From: Arachnopeziza araneosa
Taxonomy: Eukaryota; Ascomycota; Leotiomycetes; Helotiales; Arachnopezizaceae
DNA length: 64,000 bases
NCBI GenBank assembly: GCA_003988855.1
Contig: QYAI01000007.1
Location: 1 to 64,000 of the forward strand
Direction of reading: 5' to 3'
Shown here piece after piece: positions 47,524 to 56,611 of the stretch. The notes under the pieces are model-generated. The model searched no databases and was not told the origin of the DNA. It worked only from the letters and a program-made list of their open reading frames with translations. Within the stretch, counting starts at the first letter, position 1, and the number at the start of each line of letters is the position of its first letter. A program made the translations under genes and the position numbers.

Positions 47524-47843
47524 GATGCGACGAAGATGGCTAGCTATTTGTGAAGTTTGCGCAAGCAGTAGTTCTTCTCCAAGTCGAGACTTTTTTTTTT
47601 CGAGATCTGCCGTAGAACCACAAGGCGGTGTACCAAGACGCCGAAGTTGATCCGGATCGGCGGAATAGGATTTGGAACTAACTGCTTCGAGAGTAGATGT
47701 CACGGGATTTTGTCACGCACGTCATGAGAACGATGGATTTTCAAATCACAGGCATTGTTTTGTTTCTTTTCTCTCTATTTCAAGTACCTTTTTGTTCTGA
47801 GAATACTCCAAACTCTCCTTTTTATTATTTTATATACATTCAA
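47524..47843. promoter_or_regulatory. Divergent promoter, Nop9 / PLP decarboxylase
   Basis: Only 320 bp separate the two start codons. The right half is T/C-rich (47755-47840), a typical leader for the decarboxylase gene. A 9-bp T run lies near 47590. The Nop9 frame remains open through most of this region. Confidence 0.5.
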
Positions 47844-49461
47844 ATGGCTTCGAGTAAGATACCCTTTAATCAGCCTCTCAACCGTGCAGATGAAGTCGAG
47901 GATGTAAGGTTTTTTTGACAACAGATGATATTAATTATTACGTGCTAATAGTTCTCTAGTTATTCAATGCTGTCCAATCTCTAATTATTCCTTTCATCAA
48001 AGCCGCAGACACGGATGCGCTGTCAAAGAACACTGGACATGGACTTTCCATTCCTGGTGGTGGTCCTCGTACCTCTCTTGTGGAATATCACAAACCCGAA
48101 AAGCTTATGAAACTCATGGACATTGAACTTCCGAAAAGTGGAAGAGGAAAAGATGGACTGATTTATACAATTGAGCAAGTACTCAAGTACAGTGTGAATA
48201 CTTGGGATCAAGGTTTTCTAGACAAGCTGTATGCTAGCACCAATGCCGTACGCTATTTAAAAGTTTTTAAACCCCCTTTTTAAGATTATTATAGGTCGGT
48301 ATTATTTCAGAGATTATTCTGGCTGTCCTCAACACGAATGTTCATGTTTTCCAAGTCTCTCCAGCTCTCTCGGTCATAGAAAAGACAACTGCCAAAACCT
48401 TTGCAACTTTATTTGGCTTTGACGGTCCTCACTCAGGCGGGATCTCAACTCAAGGGGGGTCTGCTTCAAATACTGCTTCGATCGTTATCGCACGAAACAA
48501 CCTGTACCCTGCCAGTAAAACAACTGGGAATGGTTCCTACAAATTTGTCATTTTCACTTCTGCAGATGGACATTATTCTTTAGAAAAAGCTGCTCAAATG
48601 TGCGGCCTCGGCACAGACAATGTCTGGTCGGTACTTGTCGACTCTCAAGGTCAAATGATTGCTTCAGAGCTTGAAAAGGCGGTGGGAAAAGCAAAAGAGG
48701 AAGGCAAAACTCCATTCTACGTCAACGCTACAGCCGGAAGTACCGTCCTCGGTTCATTTGACCCATTTCGAGAGGTATCCGCAGTCTGCAAGAATCATAA
48801 TCTTTGGTTCCACATTGATGCATCTTGGGGTGGTCCTGTTATTTTTTCTTCTAAGCAAAGTTATAAGCTCGCTGGTGTTGAGCTCGCAGACTCTATAGCA
48901 GTGAATCCACACAAGATGCTTGGAACACCAATGACTTGCAGCTTCCTTCTAGGTTCCGATCTTCGAAAATTCCACAAAGCAAATACCCTGCCAGCTGGGT
49001 ATCTCTTTCACGAAGAGAATGGTGGTGGCGAGGTTTGGGATCTCGCTGACCTTACACTCCAATGCGGCCGACGAGGAGATAGTCTAAAGCTCGCCTTGTC
49101 ATGGATTTATTATGGCAGGGAAGGATTTGAGCAGCAAGTTGACCACGCTTTTGAAATTGCGGCCTACTTCGCTAGTCAAGTATCAGATCGGAAAGAATTT
49201 GTTCTAGTATCGGAAAACCCACCACCCTGCCTTCAAGTCTGCTTCTACTACAAAGGTCAAAGCGAGTTAAGTAGCAGGAAAGAAGAGAACACAATGATCA
49301 CAAGTGCAATTGTACATAAATTGATTCCAAGGGGGTTCATGATTGACTATGCTCCTGGGGAGAAGGGTAGCTTCTTCCGGGTTGTAGTCAACCGGGAGAC
49401 GCGTAAAGAAACAGTTGATAGGTTGATTGCGGCGATTGAAGATGCGAGCAAAGATTTCTAG
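47844..49461 (+). CDS. Group II PLP-dependent decarboxylase (glutamate/cysteine-sulfinate decarboxylase-like)
   Basis: Cytosolic pyridoxal-phosphate enzyme that decarboxylates an amino acid such as glutamate, aspartate or cysteine sulfinate; substrate not resolved. Exons 47844-47903, 47960-48247, 48295-49461 give 504 residues. Landmarks: GGGPRTSLVEYHKPEKL, WDQGFLDKLYASTNAVG, GGISTQGGSASNTASIVIAR (cofactor phosphate region), FVIFTSADGHYSLEKAAQMC (His that stacks on the cofactor), TAGSTVLGSFDPF, WFHIDASWGGP (Asp binding the pyridine nitrogen) and ADSIAVNPHKMLG with the Schiff-base Lys at about 322. The C-terminus is ordinary for the family. The ATG was chosen because exon 1 splices in frame to the conserved region. 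Converges with the DUF885 gene. Confidence 0.93.
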
Positions 49462-49909
49462 TAGTGGCTGTGAGTTTCAAAGTGGCATGCTGAAATCTTC
49501 GAAGCAAGCAGCAAAGATAACGATGAAAATTTAAAAAGCATTTTGACTTTCGGTTGTTTCAAGCTGAAGTTTCAAGGAGGCGAGATGTCAATCTAGTTTA
49601 TCAAGATACTTTCACGAGCATATTAGCTATGGATAAACAGTAATTATCAGGGTTCAGAATAAATTGAGAAAGGATGTGATTGTTCAATTGCTCCAAATCT
49701 TGGCATACCTATATTTAATATTTCAGGCCGAGATCTAAAAAAATATAGAGGCCTAGTCATGTTTACTTTGTTACTCTTAAATTTTTGTCTGTCGATTTAA
49801 TATGCGGTAAGTAGAAGTATTTTTTAGAATTGAGCCACGAATCAATGTGTCTCTGGTGGTTGGAGGACCTGAAGATATTGTTCAATTCTTCTGCAGCAAT
49901 TTGAAATAA
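49462..49909. other. Convergent 3' regions, no gene seen
   Basis: This 448-bp AT-rich gap lies between two convergent genes and probably contains both 3' UTRs. Confidence 0.6.
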
Positions 49910-51724
49910 CTAGGCCAATTTAATTTCCTTATCATAAAATCTCCACGACGTCTTGAAACCCTCTCCAACATTCTGTTTCAAGATAAGCGCTCTCAGCATC
50001 TCAATTGGCATCTCATTCTCTCGCATGAATCTGTCATGAAACTCTTTCTCGCACATATCTCCGCTTGCCAAGACCTCCCGTCTCAGCTGCATCAATTGTA
50101 ATGCTCCTAGCATGTATCCTGCCTGATACAACGGGGTATAATCGCCGTTGAAACTCCTTCTCACCTCTCCCTCAGCCGTAGCCCTCTCATGGCCTCCTCG
50201 CTCTACCAACATATCCACACATTCCTGAGGCGTCAGGTCGCCAAGATGGAACTTTACGCTGAAGATGATCCTGAGACAGCGATGCATGCGCCAAAAGAGC
50301 ATTCCGATTTTGTTCTCGGCTGTCTCGGGGAACCCGCGATCCCAAAACAGAAACTCGGAATATAAAGACCAGCCCTCCATCCAGAAAGGCGTGTCGAAAA
50401 CCTGTCGATAGGGCTTAAAGCGCGCCATCATGTGGAACTGGAGGTGGTGGCCGGGTATCATTTCGTGAAAGACAGTAGAGCGTGCGAAATGGATGTTGTT
50501 ACCACGCATGGACATCATCTTGTCCTCGTGGCTCATTGTAGATGTTGGGTAGGAAACTATCATGCTTGTCCCACCTAGAAAAAATGGGTTCACCTTCTGT
50601 CGAGCCGGACTCATCATGAACATCTTCCATGTCTCCTCGCAAATTGGAGGTACCGTTACAAGGTTATGTTTCTTGACATAGGTTGCCGCTTCGTCGGCGA
50701 GAAAACGGATCAGTTCGGGTTGCTTTCCTGGATCAACATAAAGACTCTTCACATGCTCGAGAGCGGTGTGCCAGTCGCTATAACCAAGCTCCTGAGCCGC
50801 TTTCTTCATCTCTACTTCGCACCATCTATATTCATTCTCGCCAATTGCAATGAGTTCTTCCGGCGAATACGGAATCATTTCTGCCTCGAGGTCTGATATA
50901 AGCCCTTCTCGGCCAATTGGTTCGCCAATAATTGCGTCTGAATCTCCCGGAGTGATTCCGACAATGTCTTCTCTGATTATCGCTGAGAGAGACACCATGT
51001 CTCCCATCAATTTTTCGTAAGGTGCCGTCACCCACCAAGTGAACATGGGATCATAGCCTTTGAAGAAGCCAAACCATTGGATTAAATGCCGGCGAAATTC
51101 GTCAACTGTCTTTGCAGCTCTATACGCGTGGTTCTTGGCTATCCTGATACTCTTTTCTTTGATTTTGCCTTGCACCTCAGCAATGGATATAGAAATCTTA
51201 TTGACCAATCCCGCTAAGACTTCTGGTTCTTCAGATTTCTGCACCTGCTGATCTTCACACAAGCTTGTAACGATGGCCGCGAACGGTATCAATGGTTTCA
51301 TCATATAATCTCGAAAGGCATCGAGATCGAGTTGGTTCATGGTTTTAATTAAAAAGTTGCGAAGAAGGAGGTAGTCAATCTTCCCATCTTGTGTGAGTGA
51401 AGAGAAAGAGACGGATTTGAGAGAGCTGAGTTCTTCGCCAAGATAATTGGTCAATTTTAATTGTCGCGTTGGAGAGGTGAGGATTGGATAGAATTTAGAG
51501 AGATCTCTGAGGTCGAGTTGCACTCGTAAAATCCTTTCCGGCAGGGATTCGTGTTGAGAAGCGTTAGAGACTGTCGGCTCACATTGATTACAAGAAGTTG
51601 CTTTCGAGAGGCCTGATCCGAGATCTATAGACTGAAAGTCTGAGTTGATCTGGGACTTTTGTCTCATGATGTTGATCGTATCTTGATGTATTTTGCGTGT
51701 GTACATGTCGCATAATGAGGTCAA
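49910..51724 (-). CDS. DUF885-family protein with metallopeptidase-like motif
   Basis: Intronless gene of 604 residues. The DUF885 domain covers most of the protein. The motif FHEMIPGHHLQ at about residue 418-428 has the HE-X3-GHH pattern of this family and of zinc peptidases; downstream FWMEGWSLYSEFLFWDRGF supplies a Glu that may be a further ligand, and YTPLYQAGYMLGALQL matches the conserved C-terminal block. Fungal members are often named dipeptidyl peptidases without direct proof. There is no signal peptide or membrane segment, so it is probably cytosolic. The N-terminal 90 residues are variable; the true start could be the internal ATG of MRQKSQINSD. CACGTGAA lies 41 bp upstream of the ATG. 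Confidence 0.85.
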   Translation of the reverse strand: MTSLCDMYTRKIHQDTINIMRQKSQINSDFQSIDLGSGLSKATSCNQCEPTVSNASQHESLPERILRVQLDLRDLSKFYPILTSPTRQLKLTNYLGEELSSLKSVSFSSLTQDGKIDYLLLRNFLIKTMNQLDLDAFRDYMMKPLIPFAAIVTSLCEDQQVQKSEEPEVLAGLVNKISISIAEVQGKIKEKSIRIAKNHAYRAAKTVDEFRRHLIQWFGFFKGYDPMFTWWVTAPYEKLMGDMVSLSAIIREDIVGITPGDSDAIIGEPIGREGLISDLEAEMIPYSPEELIAIGENEYRWCEVEMKKAAQELGYSDWHTALEHVKSLYVDPGKQPELIRFLADEAATYVKKHNLVTVPPICEETWKMFMMSPARQKVNPFFLGGTSMIVSYPTSTMSHEDKMMSMRGNNIHFARSTVFHEMIPGHHLQFHMMARFKPYRQVFDTPFWMEGWSLYSEFLFWDRGFPETAENKIGMLFWRMHRCLRIIFSVKFHLGDLTPQECVDMLVERGGHERATAEGEVRRSFNGDYTPLYQAGYMLGALQLMQLRREVLASGDMCEKEFHDRFMRENEMPIEMLRALILKQNVGEGFKTSWRFYDKEIKLA

Positions 51725-52093
51725 AGTAAGTCCCTACATTATCACGCATGACAAACGCTAGCCTCACGTGAACGGCTTCATTCGCTTAACAGGGCTCAGA
51801 ATTAGGGGGGCTGATGAATATCCGCAGGAGCTTCTCGATCGAGGAATCGAAACGAAATCTCTTTCTTTCATATATCCTTATTGATAGTCTGAGATCGTGG
51901 GGATAATTTGTCGCCTTGAACGACCTCGGCTAGCTTACTCGAATTGATCACAATACGTTAGTAAGCCGTTCTGCTAAGAATCAGAAGTGAGTAGATTAAA
52001 GAGATGCTGTAGAGCTTCCAGGTATTTTTGCTAGACTGACAATGTTTCTGAAAGGGGTCATTTTTCTGCTGAGTTTGCTCCTTCTAACACCAA
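51725..52093. other. Intergenic, DUF885 promoter
   Basis: This 369-bp gap holds CACGTG at 51765-51770. It also holds the 3' flank of the membrane-protein gene. Nothing else was seen. Confidence 0.5.
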
Positions 52094-53279
52094 CTACCTA
52101 TGATCTCCGCCATGTGCATTTCCAGTCCCGGGTCCCTCAATTATACCTGTTGTTTGCCTTGTATTGGGACTGAATCCATCCTGAACTTCTTCTCCAGGTA
52201 ACCTCGCATATTGGCTCTGTCCCCCTCCTAGAATCCCGACTCCGAGACCCTGTGGTCTAGGATCATACATATTATGTATCGGTAAAGGGGCCAGCTCATG
52301 TTGTTGTGGATAGACGACTGGATCATAGGGCGGAGGTTGATTGCCAAAATTTGGATTCGGAGGAGTCACAAAGGGATTATAAAATGGACGGGTTGGACCT
52401 TGGCTTCTTTTCCCCCTCATATTTCTCCGCCGCCTAATGCCTCCCAGCCAGCAGAGGAAAATAAAAAACAAAAATGCCCCAGCCAGCAATCCACCGGTCA
52501 AAGGAGTAAGTTTCATTTTCCAGCTTGCACTAAACGGGACACCAACTAAAAATTTAGCTTAAGCGACTGACGACTCATGGAAGACTTACGCTGAACTGAA
52601 TGATCAGCAATCGGAATCTGATCAGAGGAAGCTGTGGGTTGAAAAGCTGGCGCTAGCATTATCGTAGAAGGTCGAGGAGGTGTGGAATAGTCCCAGTTGA
52701 TTGCGTCGAAGCTGTGTGCAGTCCGGAGGGCGTGAAAGCTAACCGATGCGCACCCTACAAAAGCCATCGGCGAAGGATCGTCTACTACGGTATAGACATA
52801 ATCGAACCAGCAGTGAGTGGAAGTACCACTGAAAAAGGTCAGTTTTTCTCCAGTGGTATGTCTTGGGGGAGGTCGGAGGAACTGTACCAAAGAGAGGTAT
52901 CGCCATCTGGGAATACTTCGTATTGAGTTGCACCATATGTCATACAGTTGGTTGCAAATGAACAGTCGCCTGTCGTTGGACAACAGTTCCAATAACTCCC
53001 GCTCTCAGAATATGTATAACCTGAATTGCAGGCCCGTTGCACGACTTCAGAAGCTTTAGCTTGGGATCGCTAGATGGATAGTTCTGCTTTCATACCCAAC
53101 TTCCCCGTGGTTTGCCATCCTATAAACCTAGGGTCATCAACATCTAGTTCATCACTTCGCCTTACAAGCTCGGGCTTCGGCGTGACGATAGCAGTGGGTG
53201 AGATCGGTGTTGTTTGGGTTGGGGCGGTAGCAGTGGGGACTGGACCAACTTCTAGTCCGGCTCGTTTTGGTGTCCTCAT
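52094..53279 (-). CDS. Cys-rich surface protein with one membrane span
   Basis: Fungus-specific protein of unknown role. Exons 53096-53279, 52888-53044, 52590-52828, 52094-52545 (minus) give 343 residues in consistent phase. The N-terminal part has RFIGWQTTGK, then a Cys-rich block (ACNSGYTYSESGSYWNCC, GDCSFATNCMTYGA, STHCWFDYVYTVVDDPSP, MAFVGCASVS) typical of secreted proteins with paired disulphides. A single hydrophobic span (LLAGAFLFFIFLCWLGG) is followed by a basic stop-transfer RRRRNMRGKR and a Pro/Tyr-rich cytosolic tail. That topology needs a signal peptide, but the ATG at 53279 gives none; a hydrophobic frame at about 53480-53540 upstream (LLSAALWYLAVTVG) might be a first exon, though I found no clean splice. 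The N-terminus is therefore uncertain. Confidence 0.7.
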
Positions 53280-55320
53280 TGATAACGTCTGTTAATCCGG
53301 ATAGTGATAGATAGAAAGGACGCAGAAACTTGGCGAGATGAGAAAGGAGGGGTGCGCGACATATTTAAGATTCGACAAGCGAACGGAGTTGAAGTTGCGA
53401 TTAAGCTCCTTTGTCGGTGGCTTGCATTTGGGTGGCGTTTCGAGCAGCATTTGATCAGAAGAGCAGCCGACGGTGACGGCCAAATACCACAGGGCTGCAG
53501 AGAGAAGACTTGCACTGCCGCCACACCCACCTCCTTTGGCACGGGTATTTTGCATGCACGAAGCTCTGAGTGGAACTCCAACGCCAGAAAGGAGTCGTGG
53601 TTGGTGAAGTCCAAGACATGAATTATTGATTTCTTAAGCCACTACCCAGCCGAAGCGAACCCGCCGAGCCACGTTGGGGGACTACGCCGACCAACTGGCA
53701 CTCTGTGGCCCAGCTTCTCTCGTTCCATATATACAATCATCGTCGACTGTTAATTGCACTTCTCGGATGAATGCTCTGGTTCAACGAAGCGCAGCTCGTC
53801 GCTTGCCAGCGTTACGGCACCCGGGTCGTTGCAACATCTTCATGCGAAAAAGCGTGGTCAACGCGAGCTCGACTTCATTCATCTTCTCAAGGTTCTCAAA
53901 AGAGGTGAGAGGGCTGGGAAGTGGCATCCACCTCTCTGAGTGCTCTTCACAAGTGGAATAGGATCAATCCTTTAAAAGTGGTTGATTTCTCGACATGCAT
54001 AATTCTAGAGATGAATGCACAATTATCACCAAGGCGCTGGAATCTCCTTTGGCGACCTAGAATGATATCCAGCTCGGGGGCTGAGACGGAGCAATCAATA
54101 ATGTACACAGCCTGACGCTTTAAAAGCAGATGACCTGAGAACATCTCAGCCCTACCTATGCCCAAGTGCAATGCCGCATTGCCGATCACGAATTCGTAGG
54201 GCTGAGCCAAGAAATGCTGCAGGTGGCTTAAGCCCACACTCATTCTTCGCAATAGCATTTGACATTCAACAACCAACATTCTCTCTGGAAAGAGCGGGAT
54301 TGTACTCTCCAGATTGGAGTTATAAGTGAAATAATTATGCTGCATATTTCTAAACGGAATGACAAGGTAAGCGGTTTGATATTTCTAGCAGCTGATATCC
54401 TCTTGTCTCCTAAGCAGCCCTTGATATGTCGCTTTAGAAAGCAGTATTTACTCTGTATTTGCTAGAATGGATGGGGTTCATCATGATATAGAACTCCGAT
54501 CCTTCCAGACTTTGAAGGAAGTGAGAAAATGAAATGGTTATTTCATCACACGTGATACCGTATCACGTGCTCGTCGTTTTCCTAGTTACGTATTTACCTC
54601 TATCTCTGCGATTGGTTGATACTTAAACTGTGATTATTTTTGATGTCACAGGTGCTCTTGAAATTTCTCAGAGATTTCCGAATCAAAATATATTTTCTCT
54701 CTTTTTGAGTTTTCGTCCTTATTTCTTAAAGAGTACCACCGAGTGGAACAGAGAGTAAAGACCAACAGGGTGTATATAGAGTGACTAAATAATAAATCTC
54801 ATCGTCTTCTTAATTCTACTTGGATTTCTCATTAAGCGTCATCGACTGCGGGCAATTCTATCATGCAATCATATCATGTGCTTTCAAGCGAATCTTAAAA
54901 ATGAGGTTTGTAAAGGGATAAATGTGTTGCCACAAATGTGATGTCAGAAACCTGCTCCCGTCTCAGGACTAGAGGCTACAGACTCAGACATTAAACATCG
55001 GAAGAAAAACTCGAACCCGAATCAGAAACACAGAATGTCACAGAAAAGGCCGATTCAGCCGCGGAGATGGCCAAGATCACGAGGCAAGAAAATACAGCCA
55101 GGACAGACAGAGATAGTGGCAGCAAGATGATGTCTTTATAGGATGACTATCAACAGTACCAAATTCCACCCATCCATTTCCATCTAACTCCGACCAATCT
55201 GTCCTTTCCAATTTCAAGTTGTAATTACATATACTGACTATCTGCCCTGACTATCCCTCCTTGAAGAAAGCATTTATTGGCCGGCAGCGGTTGCAGCTAT
55301 TGGTTATTAACATTTGAGCA
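53280..55320. other. Gene-poor stretch with a CACGTG palindrome
   Basis: Apart from a possible signal-peptide exon near 53480-53540, I see no coding sequence in 2 kb. Open frames (53304-53621, 53674-53961, 53947-54345) lack domains and splice context. Sequence from 54480 on is AT-rich and holds the inverted repeat listed separately. Confidence 0.5.
54549..54569. repeat. Perfect 9-bp inverted repeat carrying two CACGTG cores
   Basis: CACGTGATA, a 3-nt spacer, then TATCACGTG. Two E-box-type bHLH sites are placed head to head. It lies about 1.1 kb from the nearest start codon. It may be a regulatory site or the remnant of a mobile element. Confidence 0.6.
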
Positions 55321-55644
55321 TCATAACGAGAGGATATTTTTACCCTTGTAGACATCGGCAGAATTGAAGGCAATAGTGTTTCCGCTGGCGTCGGACATGG
55401 CAGCAGCCTCAGCGTCTACAGTTGGGGCAGTTGTGCTATCTCGAGCAGTAATGTCTGACAGATATGAATTAGTCTAGGTTAACAATGTAGAAGACTTCAG
55501 GCGGAGAAAACTCTGTCGTCATCTCGGATACTCCACTCCAGGGTAACAACAGAAATAGAAATATTACAACATACCATCGAGGCGAGCTGGGGCAGCAAAG
55601 GCAAGAGCCACAAGTGATAGAATGGTGATGAATGTGAATTGCAT
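55321..55644 (-). CDS. Small secreted peptide (67 residues)
   Basis: Exons 55575-55644 and 55321-55454 (minus), phase 1, with donor GTATGT and acceptor TGTCAG. The N-terminus MQFTFITILSLVALAFA is a clear signal peptide with likely cleavage after AFA or AFAA. The mature part is about 49 residues, acidic to neutral, with no cysteine: ARLDDITARDSTTAPTVDAE, then AAAMSDASGNTIAFNSADVY and KGKNILSL at the end. Absence of Cys sets it apart from most secreted fungal effectors; an R-D site could allow processing. I do not recognise the family. A long C/T/A-rich leader precedes it, consistent with strong expression. Confidence 0.65.
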
Positions 55645-56611
55645 GTTTGCGGCTTGTGATGGACCTTGAAACTGGAAGAGAAGAGACAGGTAAAGGTCGT
55701 CCGGCGACAGATGAATGGAAATATTTATAGATGAAGAAGAGAAACGAAAGTTTAGATGAGAAGATGAGTTGAGAGGACTGAAAGCAGAGAGAGGAGATAT
55801 GATATTTGTACCGCCAAGGGAAAGAACGTGCCCAGACCGGGTCACGCTTTTGGCCGCAAAGAACCCTCAGAGATGCCATCTCGACTTCCGAGCAGTATCA
55901 GACAGGGGCAAGAGTAGCGCGTCTTGGCAGATCAGACGTCGTGCGACGGGTGAGGTTTGGAAGCAGCCCAGAGGGTGGAACCGCGGTTCCATACTTCATA
56001 CCCTTGAGGCCTTCTGTCGCCGCATCATTGGAAGAGAGGATGGAGCCAGAAGGGCTATGTTTAGGCTTGAGGGAAAAGTGAAATCGTGCTGGGTCAGGGC
56101 CAGGGTCGGGATCCGCGACTGAGACCAGGCTGAGACGTTCATCGCCAGAAAGCTAGCATCGCTTGTATTTGATTTGGTCTTCGCCCAAAACAATGGAGAT
56201 GGGAAGAACAACTTCCGAGGAAAATCATGCGTTGCCAGTTTGTTTTCGGACGATCGACACAGCCCTAGATGTTGACGCTGAGGCTTGTTTTGCTCAAGGC
56301 AGCTCAACTTTTTCGAGGTTGAGACGATTGAGCTTGGTCCGATCTTGTTTCCATAAGCGAGAGATGGCAAAAGAAGACATCACGTGAAACACTCATTGTT
56401 TTTGCTTCTGGGAGTAATGAAATCAAAAGCAGTCTCGTTTCAGAAATCCACATGTCTTCTACCAGAATAAACCGAATTGATAGTCGGCTGACAAGTGATG
56501 GGAAGTTTGTAAGTCACGTGATCAGTCTACTTGTTGAAGGGTGCAGACTTCAATGGAAGTACTCTCTCGTGAAGAAGTTGTCAACTTTAAGACCAAGCTA
56601 TATCTTAACAT
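55645..56611. other. Intergenic, promoter of the secreted-peptide gene
   Basis: This 967-bp gap has two CACGTG cores (about 56384-56389 and 56515-56520). The minus-strand frame 55996-56370 (124 codons) has no domain, signal peptide or splice partner and is not called. Confidence 0.5.

Noticed and set aside
53674..54345. Overlapping ORFs on both strands downstream of the surface-protein gene
   Set aside because: No domains, no consistent splice structure and no typical leader.
55996..56370. 124-codon minus-strand ORF upstream of the secreted-peptide gene
   Set aside because: No domain, no signal peptide, irregular composition, lies in a promoter region.
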